Counted from the stretch's first letter, positions 9,101 through 17,536 are shown. The stretch: DNA of 64,000 nucleotides from Nocardia huaxiensis (GCF_013744875.1 NZ_CP059399.1:7192001-7256000), one strand, 5' to 3'. Numbers and translations: made by a program. The notes: generated by a model not told the origin, from the sequence alone.

Positions 9101-9540
9101 GCGGCGAGCAGCGCGTCCACATCCGAGGACGGTTCGCTGGAGTTCAGCACGGGCAGGCCGGCGGCCTTGGCGGCGGCGATGGCGCGCGCCTTGTTGCCGG
9201 TCAGCTCCAGCACCTGGGACGACGGCCCGATGAAGGTGATGCCCTCCCGCGCACAGGCGGCAGCCAGGTCCGGGTTCTCGGAAAGAAAACCGTAACCGGG
9301 GTAGACGGCGTCCGCCCCCGCGCTCTTGGCCGCCTTGATGATCTCCTCGATCGACAGGTACGCCCGGACGGGATGTCCGGGCGTACCGATCTGATAGGCC
9401 TCGTCGGCCTTCAGGCGGTGCACGGAGTTCCGGTCCTCGTAGGGGAACACCGCCACCGTGCCGATGCCGAGTTCGTAGGCTGCGCGGAACGCTCGGATAG
9501 CGATCTCGCCGCGGTTGGCGACCAGGACTTTGGAGAACAT
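6136..9540 (-). CDS. pyc: Pyruvate carboxylase
   Basis: 1134 residues, full length. It makes oxaloacetate from pyruvate, bicarbonate and ATP, feeding the TCA cycle. Domains in order: biotin carboxylase (start to about 460; VANRGEIAIRAFRAA, GGGGRGMRRV, NPRIQVEHTVTEEITDVDL split by context), carboxyltransferase of the HMGL type (about 530-800; TTFRDAHQSLLATR, then HTHDTPGGQ), a PYC/OadA domain, and biotinyl carrier with EAMKME, so biotin attaches at about K1093. It matches the M. tuberculosis pca position between recG and rsmD. Confidence 0.98.
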   Translation of the reverse strand: MFSKVLVANRGEIAIRAFRAAYELGIGTVAVFPYEDRNSVHRLKADEAYQIGTPGHPVRAYLSIEEIIKAAKSAGADAVYPGYGFLSENPDLAAACAREGITFIGPSSQVLELTGNKARAIAAAKAAGLPVLNSSEPSSDVDALLAASESMQFPIFVKAVAGGGGRGMRRVTDPAQLREAIEAASREAESAFGDPTVFLEQAVVNPRHIEVQILADQHGNVIHLYERDCSLQRRHQKVIELAPAPNLDPELRDRICADAVAFARQIGYSCAGTVEFLLDERGNHVFIEMNPRIQVEHTVTEEITDVDLVQSQMRIAGGESLEDLGLSQDSITIRGAALQCRITTEDPANGFRPDTGRITGYRSPGGAGVRLDGGANVGAEVGAYFDSMLVKLTCRGRDFQTAIARARRAVAEFRIRGVTTNIPFLNAVLDDPDFRAGKVTTSFIDERPQLLTLKSSADRGTKILNYLADVTVNKPHGSRPTKLYPHDKLPALDMTVPPPPGTRQKLLELGPEGFANWLRTREGVAVTDTTFRDAHQSLLATRVRTNGLLDVAGHVARMTPELLSIECWGGATYDVALRFLYEDPWERLAALREAIPNINLQMLLRGRNTVGYTPYPEKVTRAFVSEATATGIDIFRIFDALNNVDQMRPAIDAVRETGTAVAEVALSYTGDLSNPNENLYTLDYYLKLAEEIVDAGAHIIGIKDMAGLLRAPAAHTLVTALRREFDLPVHVHTHDTPGGQLATYLAAWQAGADAVDGASAPMAGTTSQPALSAIVAAAANSPHDTGLNLQNVCDLEPYWESLRRVYAPFESGLPGPTGRVYHHEIPGGQLSNLRQQAIALGLGDQFEEVEAKYAAADRLLGRLVKVTPSSKVVGDLALALVGTGVDVEDFAADPARYDIPDSVIGFLRGELGTPAGGWPEPFRSRALAGRGPAKPETQLTAEDEKGLGGTSAERRATLNRLLFPGPTAEFLAHREKFGDTTGLSANQFFYGLRHDEEHRVQLEKGVTLLIGLEAISEPDERGMRTVMCILNGQLRPITVRDRSIASEVPAAEKADRTNPGHIAAPFAGVVTLAVSEGDSVSAGDTIGTIEAMKMEAAITAPRSGLVRRVAIGKVQQVEGGDLLVDVNLTEAAAE

Positions 9541-9838
9541 TCGCCTAAGGTACCTGCCCCCGGATCTCGAACGGGCATCGAACTCCGCTTCGCAGCAATC
9601 TTCACAGTCACACCGGCGCCGATTGCGAATTTGTGTTCATCACGAGGCAACATCCCAGCGTGTGAGCCCTGCGCGGCGAACGTGACAGTATTCGCCGATT
9701 TGTTAAGCACCGCAGTCTCGTCCTACTGAGCGGTACGCGCCGAGTCGGGCGCGAGGCGGGCGGGCACGCTCGGTAGGCTCATGCACCGTTGCGCCTCGGA
9801 ATGGGCTGCCGTGGCCGCGCAAGGTTTTGGAGGTACGC
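9541..9838. other. Divergent intergenic region
   Basis: 298 bases between pyc (leftward) and the anchored protein gene (rightward). It should contain both promoters, but I found no convincing -35/-10 pair or palindrome. A short open frame on the minus strand here looks random. Confidence 0.4.
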
Positions 9839-10363
9839 GTGCCGCTGGCGCACAAGGATGAATCGACCCCCCGCGCCTGGCTCATCTCGTGGAAGACGGG
9901 AGCGGGCGCACTGGTGCTCGCGGCCACCCTGGTCGTGCTGGCGCTCGAAATGTCGCCCGGCAGAGACCATTCGCATGCCGAGACGCCGAATCGAGCCGGA
10001 ACGACCACGGCCGCACCGGTTTCGACCACCCCCGGGTCGACGGCGGCCCCCGCGACGCCGCCTGCACTGCCGGCGGACGCTCCCCCGCCCGCCACCATCG
10101 ACGCCCTGCCGACCGACCTCCCGGCGACATCGCTTCCCGCCCTCGCCGACCGGGCCCAGCCCAGCGAACCGATCACCTCCGCCGCACCCTCGACAGCGGT
10201 TGTGCCCGATGATGTTTCGGCCCAGGCCCGCGAACGCTGCTGGGACTACTCCGCGCTCGTGCGCGACCTCGGTGTGGACGGCGCCCTGAACAGCACCCTG
10301 CCGGAGGAGCAGCCGATCCTGCTGGAGGCCATGCGACTGGCCGCCGCCGGAGAATGCGGCTGA
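9839..10363 (+). CDS. Membrane-anchored Thr/Pro/Ala-rich protein, unknown
   Basis: About 174 residues from a GTG at 9839, placed by GGAGG five bases upstream. One N-terminal transmembrane segment (about 20-40; ALVLAATLVVLALEM) is followed by roughly 80 residues of low-complexity T/A/P-rich linker. A compact C-terminal end follows with two Cys (ERCWDYSALVRDLGVDG and GECG). The topology suggests an extracytoplasmic anchored protein. I do not recognise the family. Confidence 0.65.
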   Translation: MPLAHKDESTPRAWLISWKTGAGALVLAATLVVLALEMSPGRDHSHAETPNRAGTTTAAPVSTTPGSTAAPATPPALPADAPPPATIDALPTDLPATSLPALADRAQPSEPITSAAPSTAVVPDDVSAQARERCWDYSALVRDLGVDGALNSTLPEEQPILLEAMRLAAAGECG

Positions 10364-10456
10364 CGGCACACTCGCGGGTGGGCCGATATCGATTGTGCCG
10401 CCGCGTGATCCCACTGTCCGAGGTCGGTTTCCGGCGGGAACCGGCGCTCCCGGTTG

Positions 10457-11092
10457 TCAGGCGGCGGTGAGCGTCTGCGCCTGCTCCACCGTGGATTCCG
10501 GCTCCCGGAACCCCGGCAGGTGGCCATCCACGAACGGGATCATCAGCTGGATGAGCGGCCCGATGCCGAAGGCGTAGACGAGCGTGCCGATTCCGACGCT
10601 GCCGCCGAGGATGAACCCCGTCGTCAGCACCGTCGCCTCGATCCCGGTGCGCACCGCCCACACCGGCCACCCGGTCCGCCGGACCAGTCCAGTCATCAGG
10701 CCATCGCGCGGGCCTGGCCCCATCCCCGCACCGATGTAGAGGACCGTGGCCACCGCGTTGATCACCACGGCCACCGCCATCGCCCCGATCCGCAGCGGCA
10801 ATCCGTGCAGGTCGGGCAGCAGCCACAGGCCGGCATCGACGGTCACCGCAATGACCACGACATTGCTCACCGTCCCCAGACCGGGCATCTGCCGCAAGGG
10901 AATCCAGGCCAGTAGCACCGCTACCCCGGTGATCGCGACGACCAGTCCGAAGCTGATCGGCACCTGCAGGGTCACCCCTTGATGGAACACATCCCACGGG
11001 TCCAAGCCGAGACCGGCCCTGATCATGACGGCCATCGACAAGCCGTACAACGCGAGGCCAACATAGAGGGCGGTCAATCGACGAAGCAGCAT
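10457..11092 (-). CDS. YczE/YitT-type integral membrane protein
   Basis: About 211 residues with five to six hydrophobic helices and the family hallmarks GLGLDPWDVFHQG near the N-terminus and GPGPRDGLMTGL in the middle. YczE-like proteins are membrane proteins of unsettled function, sometimes linked to secondary-metabolite production. I chose the ATG at 11092; the only upstream alternative is a TTG at 11134. The DUF1737 gene is divergent. Confidence 0.85.
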   Translation of the reverse strand: MLLRRLTALYVGLALYGLSMAVMIRAGLGLDPWDVFHQGVTLQVPISFGLVVAITGVAVLLAWIPLRQMPGLGTVSNVVVIAVTVDAGLWLLPDLHGLPLRIGAMAVAVVINAVATVLYIGAGMGPGPRDGLMTGLVRRTGWPVWAVRTGIEATVLTTGFILGGSVGIGTLVYAFGIGPLIQLMIPFVDGHLPGFREPESTVEQAQTLTAA

Positions 11093-11169
11093 CGACCCAG
11101 CATGGCGGCCACTGGTCTGGGAATACAGAGCCAATCATGAACAAGTGGACTGCGATCTACGCTGGCGGT

Positions 11170-11346
11170 ATGACCGAGACGCCGCGCCTGCGCTACCGCC
11201 TGATCACCGGCCCCGATGACGCGACCTTCTGTGAACGCATCAGCGGATTGCTCGCCGAGGGGTACCGCCTGCACGGGTCGCCGTCGGTGACCTTCAATGG
11301 CACGAATGTGATTGCCGCGCAGGCGGTCGTGCTCGACGAGGAGTGA
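11170..11346 (+). CDS. DUF1737 small protein
   Basis: 58 residues from the ATG at 11170. It has the family pattern LRYRLITGPDDATFCERI, then GYRLHGSPSVTFNG and AAQAVVLDE. Function is unknown. It converges with the epoxide-hydrolase-like gene, with one base between the stop codons. Confidence 0.8.
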   Translation: MTETPRLRYRLITGPDDATFCERISGLLAEGYRLHGSPSVTFNGTNVIAAQAVVLDEE

Positions 11347-11347
11347 G

Positions 11348-11734
11348 TCAGCCGCCGAAAGCCTGTGCGATGGGGGCCATGTCGAAGTAGTCGCGCCAGG
11401 CTTTGATCTTGCCGTCGGCGATTTCGAAGACCCCCATGACCGGCAGTTCGGTGTCGCGGCCGTTGCCGCGCAAGGTATCCGTGCGCTCGTTCATGACCAG
11501 GTCGCCGGACACGGTCTGACGGTGGATGTCGAAGTCGATGCCGTCCAGGGCGGCGGCGAATCCGGTGATGAAGTCGCGGATGGCCGCGCGGCCGATCACC
11601 GGATCCATCGGAATATTGTGATAGACAGCGTCTTCGGTGAAGTAGGACGCGATTTCCTCGGCGTCGAGGCGGGACCAGGCGGCGCACATGGCGCGGACGA
11701 GGGCGTCGGGGTCGGTCGGCGGGGTGTCGGCCAT
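11348..11734 (-). CDS. Limonene-1,2-epoxide hydrolase-like SnoaL/NTF2 protein
   Basis: 128 residues. The fold family is indicated by YFTEDAVYHNIPMDPV, the MNERTDTL segment (corresponding to the Arg-x-Asp of LEH) and IKAWRDYFDM near the end, supplying a third Asp. LEH-type enzymes open epoxides with an Asp-Arg-Asp triad. Those residues seem present, but the substrate is unknown. It lies 10 bp after the IclR-type regulator and is probably co-transcribed with it. Confidence 0.8.
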   Translation of the reverse strand: MADTPPTDPDALVRAMCAAWSRLDAEEIASYFTEDAVYHNIPMDPVIGRAAIRDFITGFAAALDGIDFDIHRQTVSGDLVMNERTDTLRGNGRDTELPVMGVFEIADGKIKAWRDYFDMAPIAQAFGG

Positions 11735-11744
11735 GGCGCTTCTT

Positions 11745-12632
11745 TCAGTGTCGGACTTGGTGTTTCGGGTCCAGGCTGCCGCCGATGCGACGCGCGGAGG
11801 CTTCCAGTTCGGTGAGGTAGCGGCGGCGTTCGGCGCGAGTGGTGGCCACGCGCAAGGGGCCGATCTTCAATTCCATGACGGTGTGGCCGTTTCCGTCGAA
11901 CACCGGGGCGCTCATGTAGCTGAGCGGCAGGGCGGCGTCGCTGTCGAAGGTCGCCCGATCGTAGGCACTGCCGATAATGGTCGCCAGCTGAGCGAGCACC
12001 CGGCCGTGCAGTTCCTTGCTGGAGGGATGTTCGGCGAGATGATCGGCGACGTCGGAGAGCACCCGCGCGGTGGGCAGGCTGTCGGGCTCCAGCCGCCAGG
12101 CGCAGAAGCCCGCCGTGCGCAGCGTCTCCAGGACCGCCTGCTGTTCGGCCCGGCTCCCGGGTTCCCCGGTGGCGAGCCAATCCTGTTGGCGCGCAAGGCT
12201 GGAATGCGCGATGATCGCCGCCCCGGCGGGTGCGAGCAGGGGCAGGCGCGCTCCGGTCTCGATGCCCGCGGTGAGCCGATCCCGGGTCACCGCGAGGAAT
12301 TCGACCTGGTCGCCGGTGACGGTGGTGAGCGCCGCGCCGCAGTCGACCCGTTCGCCCAGCCGCTCCAGTTCGGCTTCCAGTCGCGCCCGGTCGCTGTTCG
12401 AGTCGGCGGCGCGCAACCCGACCGCCACGAGCGCGGGACCGAGTTCATAGCTCAGATCCGGCAGCCGGCGCACCCAGCCGCGCTCGGCGAGCGCGGTGAG
12501 GATGGACCCGGCGGTGGAGCGATTCAGTTCGAGGGCATCGGCGATCTCGGCGGAACTGAGCGGGCCGTGCTGCGCGGCAAGCAGTTCCACGATGGAGAGC
12601 ACCCGCTGGGTGGGCGGTGAGGTCTCCGTCAT
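11745..12632 (-). CDS. IclR-family transcriptional regulator
   Basis: 295 residues from the ATG at 12632. A winged helix-turn-helix occupies residues 8-65 (RVLSIVELLAAQHGPLSSAE, then SILTALAERGWV), followed by an effector domain. The middle (DRLTAGIETGARLPLLAPAG) matches the IclR effector region. It probably controls the downstream epoxide-hydrolase-like gene and the divergent DUF445 gene through the repeated site at 12684-12715. Ligand unknown. Confidence 0.85.
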   Translation of the reverse strand: MTETSPPTQRVLSIVELLAAQHGPLSSAEIADALELNRSTAGSILTALAERGWVRRLPDLSYELGPALVAVGLRAADSNSDRARLEAELERLGERVDCGAALTTVTGDQVEFLAVTRDRLTAGIETGARLPLLAPAGAAIIAHSSLARQQDWLATGEPGSRAEQQAVLETLRTAGFCAWRLEPDSLPTARVLSDVADHLAEHPSSKELHGRVLAQLATIIGSAYDRATFDSDAALPLSYMSAPVFDGNGHTVMELKIGPLRVATTRAERRRYLTELEASARRIGGSLDPKHQVRH

Positions 12633-12683
12633 ACGGGTCTTGCCAGCGGGCACGCGTTCTCCTAGCCTGAGCGGCGATACAAA

Positions 12684-12715
12684 TAGTCGTACCGAGTAGT
12701 GCGGATAATCGTACC
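12684..12715. promoter_or_regulatory. Tandem direct-repeat operator between IclR and DUF445 genes
   Basis: TAGTCGTACC (12684-12693) recurs as TAATCGTACC (12706-12715), starting 22 bases later, about two helical turns. The pair lies in the 126-bp divergent spacer next to the regulator, as expected for an IclR binding site. Confidence 0.5.
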
Positions 12716-12758
12716 TAGGGGGCAGGGTCTTGCGCACCGATACCGCGGAGCCGATCGC

Positions 12759-13970
12759 GTGATCGCCGATTTCACCGAGAACTGGCTGCTGTACCTGTCC
12801 ATCCCCGCGGTCGCGGCGCTCATCGGCTGGACCACCAAGCTGGTGGCCGTCGAAATGCTCATGCGCCCACTGAACTTCATCGGCATCCCACCGTATCTGG
12901 GCTGGCAGGGCGTGGTTCCGCGGGCCTCGGCCCGCATGGCGACGATCGCCGTGGACCTCATGTTCACCAAGCTGATCGATCCGCAGGAGATCATCGACCG
13001 GCTCGATGTGAACGAGCTGACCACCCGCCTGCGACAGCCCCTCGACGCCGCCGTGGACCACATGGTTCGCGAGATGATGATGCGGCATCAGCCCCGCCTG
13101 TGGGTGAACATGCCGCCGGTGGCGCAGCGCGCGCTCATCGAACGCGTGCAGGACGGGATGCCGCAGCTCATCGAGGAGATCGTCCTCGACCTGCGCACCA
13201 ATATCGATCAGGTGATGGACCTGCGCGGCATGGCCATCGACACGCTCGTCAACGACAAGGCGCTACTGGTCGAGATGGTGCGCCGGGTCGGGCGCAATGA
13301 ACTGCGCTTCATCGTGCGCTCTGGCCTGATCTTCGGCACCGTGCTCGGCCTGGTGCAGATGCTGGTGTGGGCGTTCACCCACAATCCGCTGCTCATGCCC
13401 GCGTTCGGCGGGTTCACCGGCCTGGTCACCGACTGGCTGGCGCTGCAGATGATCTTCCGGCCGGTGCGGTCGGTCGGCATCGGACCGCTGCGCTGGCAGG
13501 GCATGTTCCATCGCCGCCGGGAGAACGTCTGCGCCGACTACGCCGAACTCATCGCCCACGAGATCTTCACGCCGGCAAAGATTCTGGAAGCGGTGCTGGA
13601 GGGCGAGCGGGCCGACCGGCTGGCCTCCATGCTGGGCACCCGCATGCGGATGTTCGTCGACGATCAGACCGGACCGGCCAAACCGCTGGTCATGCTGGTG
13701 GCGGGCGAGGCGGTCTCCGCGCTCGAAACCGAGGCTGTCACCTACGTTCTCGACTATGTGCGCACCGCGGCCGCGCTGTTCGACGAAGCGGCCATCGAAT
13801 CGCTCGATATGAAGAACCTGGTCATCGAGAAGACGCGGCTGCTCACCGACGACGAGTACGAGGGCCTGCTGCGGCCGGCGTTCAAACAGGACGAATGGAA
13901 GCTGGTGGCCATCGGCGCGGTGCTCGGTTTCCTGGTCGGCGAACTCCAGGTACAGCTGATCCTGGGCTGA
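12759..13970 (+). CDS. DUF445 family membrane-associated protein
   Basis: About 403 residues from a GTG at 12759. The N-terminal helix (LLYLSIPAVAALIGWTTKLV) and the repeated motif GW(Q)G(V/M) after each half (PPYLGWQGVVPRA, then LRWQGMFHRRRE) are typical of DUF445/YheB. Central and C-terminal hydrophobic segments (LRFIVRSGLIFGTVLGL and LVAIGAVLGFLVGELQ) suggest a membrane protein with a large helical domain. Function unknown. It is divergent from the IclR gene. Confidence 0.85.
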   Translation: MIADFTENWLLYLSIPAVAALIGWTTKLVAVEMLMRPLNFIGIPPYLGWQGVVPRASARMATIAVDLMFTKLIDPQEIIDRLDVNELTTRLRQPLDAAVDHMVREMMMRHQPRLWVNMPPVAQRALIERVQDGMPQLIEEIVLDLRTNIDQVMDLRGMAIDTLVNDKALLVEMVRRVGRNELRFIVRSGLIFGTVLGLVQMLVWAFTHNPLLMPAFGGFTGLVTDWLALQMIFRPVRSVGIGPLRWQGMFHRRRENVCADYAELIAHEIFTPAKILEAVLEGERADRLASMLGTRMRMFVDDQTGPAKPLVMLVAGEAVSALETEAVTYVLDYVRTAAALFDEAAIESLDMKNLVIEKTRLLTDDEYEGLLRPAFKQDEWKLVAIGAVLGFLVGELQVQLILG

Positions 13971-14154
13971 TCCGGCGGAATCGAGCAAACTTTCCGAGCA
14001 CCGTTCCGCCTCGGGAACGACAGTGGACCCGTACGATGGGAACCCGCGCGCGAACCCGCGAATACTCTCGAATTCGCATGCTACGCAGCCACACCGCTAT
14101 GCCGTAATCCCTCGCAGTGGGCGAGTTGGCGCGGCGAGTCCCATCAAATAGCGA

Positions 14155-14164
14155 TGTTTGCGAA
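14155..14164 (+). promoter_or_regulatory. Possible RamB-type box upstream of the RamB-like gene
   Basis: TGTTTGCGAA resembles the corynebacterial RamB box core (TTTGCAAA) with one mismatch and sits 25 bases before the start codon, where autoregulation is known in Corynebacterium. This is a weak, short match. Confidence 0.25.
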
Positions 14165-14188
14165 GCCGGATCGGTACCATCACGCACT

Positions 14189-15610
14189 GTGCGCAAGATG
14201 TATGCGGGTGCCCGACTACGGCGGTTGCGCGAGGAACGGCGGATGACCCAGGCGGCCTTGGCCAAATCCCTGGACCTCTCGCCCAGCTACCTCAACCAGC
14301 TCGAGCGTGACCAGCGGCCCCTCACCATTCCCGTGCTGCTGAAACTGAACTCGACGTTCGATCTGGACGTGCAGTTCTTCGCGGCCGACTCCGATGCCCG
14401 GCTGGTCTCGGATCTGCACGAGATCCTGGTGGAGGCCGCGGGCGGCAATGCGGCGCCGGTGGCCGAGGTGGAGGATCTGGCCACGCGCATGCCGGAGGTC
14501 GCGAAAATCGTTGTGGCCATGCATCGGCGACTACGCGCGGCTACCGACCAGTTGGATCTCTTGTCCTCGAAGGTCGCCACGCCGACCGGCGCACCCGGCG
14601 TGCCCATGCCGTACGAGGACGTGCGCGACTTCTTCTACGACCACCACAATCACATCGCGCAATTGGATCTGGCCGCCGAGCGCCTGTTCGAGGATTGCGG
14701 GCTCACCATCGGATCGCTGGATCGGCAGCTGGCCCGGGTCGCCGAGGAGCGCGCGGGCGTCACCGTCCTGGTGCGCGGCGACGGCGCCGACCCGAATGTG
14801 CCCAAGCGCCACTACGAACCGGAAACCCGCACCCTGACCCTGGCGCGACGATTGCGACCGGGACAGCGCGCCTTCCAGATCGCCACCACCCTCGCGTTCC
14901 TGCTGCACGGCAGCCTCCTCGACGAGGTGCTCGACGAAACCCCCTCGCTCACAGACGAATCCCGGGTTCTCGCGCGAATCGGCCTGGCCAACTATTTCGC
15001 CGGAGCGCTGGTCCTGCCGTACGGCAAATTCCTGCGCTCCGCCGAGGAGCTGCACTACGACATCGATCTGCTGAGCCTGCGCTTCGAGGTCGGCTTCGAA
15101 ACCGTCTGCCATCGCCTGAGCACCCTGCAACGGCAAGGCCAGCGCGGCGTCCCGTTCTTCCTCATACGCACGGATCGTGCGGGCAATATCTCGAAACGCC
15201 AGTCCGCCACCGCATTCCACTTCTCCCGCGTCGGCGGCAGCTGCCCGTTATGGGTGGTGCACGAAGCCTTCGCCCACCCCGGCCGCATGCTCACCCAGAT
15301 CGCCTCCATGCCCGACGGCCGCCGCTACTTATGGATCGCGCGGACGGCGCATCCCGCACCGACCGGATACGGCACGGCCGGAAAGGAATTCGCGATCGGC
15401 CTGGGCTGCGATATCGAATACGCGGACAGGCTCGTCTATTCCAAGGGCCTGCAACTGGACGACCCCTCGGCGGCCGTCCCCATCGGCGCCGGCTGCAAGG
15501 TCTGTGAACGCCCCAACTGCACCCAGCGCGCCTTCCCGCAGATCGGCCGCCCGCTGGCCATCGCCGAGAACACCAGCACCGACCTGCCCTACCCGCGCAT
15601 CCCGCGCTGA
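14189..15610 (+). CDS. RamB/ScfR-like XRE regulator of acyl metabolism
   Basis: 473 residues from a GTG at 14189, which matches known RamB starts. An XRE helix-turn-helix (residues 8-62; TQAALAKSLDLSPSYLNQLE) is followed by an IrrE/ImmA-like region and a C-terminal DUF2083 domain ending in a Cys cluster (GCKVCERPNC). RamB controls acetate, propionate and glyoxylate-cycle genes in Corynebacterium and M. tuberculosis (Rv0465c), probably sensing acyl-CoA-type ligands. No HExxH protease motif is visible. There is no glyoxylate gene next to it. Paralogues with the same layout are possible. Confidence 0.85.
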   Translation: MRKMYAGARLRRLREERRMTQAALAKSLDLSPSYLNQLERDQRPLTIPVLLKLNSTFDLDVQFFAADSDARLVSDLHEILVEAAGGNAAPVAEVEDLATRMPEVAKIVVAMHRRLRAATDQLDLLSSKVATPTGAPGVPMPYEDVRDFFYDHHNHIAQLDLAAERLFEDCGLTIGSLDRQLARVAEERAGVTVLVRGDGADPNVPKRHYEPETRTLTLARRLRPGQRAFQIATTLAFLLHGSLLDEVLDETPSLTDESRVLARIGLANYFAGALVLPYGKFLRSAEELHYDIDLLSLRFEVGFETVCHRLSTLQRQGQRGVPFFLIRTDRAGNISKRQSATAFHFSRVGGSCPLWVVHEAFAHPGRMLTQIASMPDGRRYLWIARTAHPAPTGYGTAGKEFAIGLGCDIEYADRLVYSKGLQLDDPSAAVPIGAGCKVCERPNCTQRAFPQIGRPLAIAENTSTDLPYPRIPR

Positions 15611-15623
15611 CGCGAACCTGCCG

Positions 15624-16136
15624 TCACACACCCGATCTCGTCACCGAGAAGGTCGTGCACCCGGCTGTCGCGACCACCTTGCCGCTGATCGACCCTTCCG
15701 CCACCGCGTCGGCGGCGAGATCGATCATGAGGTAGTTGCCGGGGCGTTCGATCCAGGAGCGCTGGGTGAAATGCAGTTGGCGGTCGACGTAGCGGGTGTC
15801 CATGTCGAAGCTGCCATTCGGCACCGTGGGGTTGCCGGTGGTGGGTCCGAAGGCGAAAACCGTTCGGGCCGTGCTGTTCACGGCACGCTCGATGGTCAGG
15901 GTGAGGGCGGTTTCGCCCTGGGCGCAGATGTAGGTGCCGATCCAGGTGCCCTCGAGTTGGGCCAGGGGCACGGGGCCCTCGACGGTGGAGCCGGTGGTCG
16001 GCGAGCCGGAGCGGGCGTTGATCGCCGCAGGGTCGGGCTGGGCGAGGCCGTCGACCGTCTTGCCGCACCCGGCGACTGCCAGCGATATCAGCACCAATGC
16101 CACTGCCGACCCCCGAGTCCGGCTCCGCACGCGCAT
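15624..16136 (-). CDS. Secreted lipoprotein, unknown
   Basis: 170 residues from the ATG at 16136. A lipoprotein signal peptide ends in the lipobox LAVAGC, so the mature protein starts at the Cys near residue 22. The mature part has a TWIGTYICAQGETALTLTIE strand pattern and two further Cys (in YICAQG and TAGCTTF), suggesting a beta-rich extracytoplasmic domain. Related proteins are common in Nocardia; function unknown. Confidence 0.75.
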   Translation of the reverse strand: MRVRSRTRGSAVALVLISLAVAGCGKTVDGLAQPDPAAINARSGSPTTGSTVEGPVPLAQLEGTWIGTYICAQGETALTLTIERAVNSTARTVFAFGPTTGNPTVPNGSFDMDTRYVDRQLHFTQRSWIERPGNYLMIDLAADAVAEGSISGKVVATAGCTTFSVTRSGV

Positions 16137-16189
16137 AGCTCGATGACCTCCCCACGGAAAACGATTGCCGCCGAGTCTAACCGGCGAGC

Positions 16190-16699
16190 TCAGCCCGCGT
16201 TCGAGGTGCAGATGGTGTCCAGAATGAACACCGGCTTCACGACGCGGGCGATGCCGAGCGCGAACATCGCGGTGTTGGTGGGCGCCGACATCAGCCAGTT
16301 GCCCTTGTCGATCGCGGACTGCTCCGCAGCGGCGGCCGTGCTGCCCTTCTCCGTCACGTAGACCGGTTCGACACCGTTCGACCATGCCGTCCAGGTGTCG
16401 AACTCGGCCACCGACGCGCATCCGTTGTGCACCTGCGCCACGACATAGCAGCGCTCGCCCCGGCAGGTACTGCGGGCGGCCTCGTCCGCGGCCGCCTGCG
16501 TCGGATAGTCGACCGCCACCCCGACTCCGGTGTGCCGCGAGGGGAAATCGCCCAGGGTGCCGTTCGGCGACCGCTCGGCCGAAATGGCGATGGCGCCATA
16601 CAGATCACCGGCGGCGTGCGCACTCCCGGCTCCGGCGGCGAGCATCGCCCCCGTGGCCGGAACCACCATGGCCAGCGCACACTTTCCCAGCAACGACAT
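16190..16699 (-). CDS. Secreted DUF4189 protein
   Basis: 169 residues with a Sec signal peptide (cleavage near AHA-AG, about residue 29). The DUF4189 pattern follows: YGAIAISAERSPNGTLG, GVAVDYPTQAAADEAA and CRGERCYVVAQVHNGCASVA. Three Cys lie close together and a fourth is near the C-terminus. Exported, probably disulfide-bonded, function unknown. It precedes the lipoprotein gene on the same strand by 53 bp. Confidence 0.85.
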   Translation of the reverse strand: MSLLGKCALAMVVPATGAMLAAGAGSAHAAGDLYGAIAISAERSPNGTLGDFPSRHTGVGVAVDYPTQAAADEAARSTCRGERCYVVAQVHNGCASVAEFDTWTAWSNGVEPVYVTEKGSTAAAAEQSAIDKGNWLMSAPTNTAMFALGIARVVKPVFILDTICTSNAG

Positions 16700-16795
16700 G
16701 AACTCGACCCCCGAGATCGGACGGCAACAACCGGGAGATCATTACCGCAATCCCCGCACAGCTGTCCAGTCTCTTTCGCGCCTGCCCGAAGCCGA

Positions 16796-17536
16796 TCAGG
16801 CCGAGCCGCCGGCGTGCAGGGCTTTCGCGGTGGGCGAGTTGGGGGTTCGCGCCGGGTCGGGGTAGGTGCGCAGGACACGATCGGCCGTGCCCGAACTGGT
16901 GACCGTGAACCAGTAGTGCTCGTTTTTGAAGTGGTGCAGGCGGTGGTTCTTGCGGACGGCGCGGTAGATGCGGCCGGACGGCTGGTAGTCGGTGTGGATG
17001 AGGTAGTGGGTCCACTCGTAGTTGAGGCCGAGCAGGCCCACCAGGACGAGGAAGGTCAGGCCGAGGGCCGGGCGCGGGAAGGCCAGCAGGGCGATGGCGA
17101 CCAGGGCGGGCAGGAGCCAGAGGAAGGTCTGCCAGGGGATGAAGATGAGCGGGAGTTCGCGCGGATTCGAGTGGTGCTCACGGTGTTTGCGCGCCAGCAG
17201 GGAATCCAGGGTGACCCGGCCGATGGTGCGGGGACGCCAGTGCAGGATGAACACGTGGATGAGCCATTCCACCACCGGGAACAGGGCCAGCATGACGACG
17301 GGGACGAGGGCGTCGGTGAGCTGCCAGTCGCCCACCACTATTCGAGCGATGAGGGCTGCGGCGAGCATGCCGGCGATGATCCACGGCGAGGGGTGGCGGA
17401 GGAATTCGCGGAAGGCGTCGTGCAGGGAAAGCTTTGTGCGGCGGGATGATTCGGCGTCGTCGGCAGCCAGGCGGGCTTGCGCGCGACGGTCGATCTCGGC
17501 CTTGCCGACGGCGCGATCAGGGTTGTTCGGGGTCAT
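16796..17536 (-). CDS. Fatty acid hydroxylase / sterol desaturase superfamily protein
   Basis: 246 residues with four to five transmembrane helices and clustered His motifs for a di-iron centre: EWLIHVFILH, RKHREHHSNP, HYLIHTDY and NHRLHHFKNEHYWF. These enzymes hydroxylate or desaturate lipids in the membrane; the lipid is unknown. Its start overlaps the end of the GntR regulator by 20 bp, so they form one operon. Confidence 0.88.
   Translation of the reverse strand: MTPNNPDRAVGKAEIDRRAQARLAADDAESSRRTKLSLHDAFREFLRHPSPWIIAGMLAAALIARIVVGDWQLTDALVPVVMLALFPVVEWLIHVFILHWRPRTIGRVTLDSLLARKHREHHSNPRELPLIFIPWQTFLWLLPALVAIALLAFPRPALGLTFLVLVGLLGLNYEWTHYLIHTDYQPSGRIYRAVRKNHRLHHFKNEHYWFTVTSSGTADRVLRTYPDPARTPNSPTAKALHAGGSA

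Noticed and set aside
9600..9710. Short minus-strand frame (MLNKSANTV) upstream of pyc
   Set aside because: No RBS or domain; it overlaps the pyc coding region in another frame and looks random.
5920..9729. A 1269-codon open frame on the plus strand opposite pyruvate carboxylase
   Set aside because: It is antisense to a complete, motif-perfect pyc gene. Its composition (Gly/Arg/His/Ala-rich, no domain) is that of a shadow frame in high-GC DNA.
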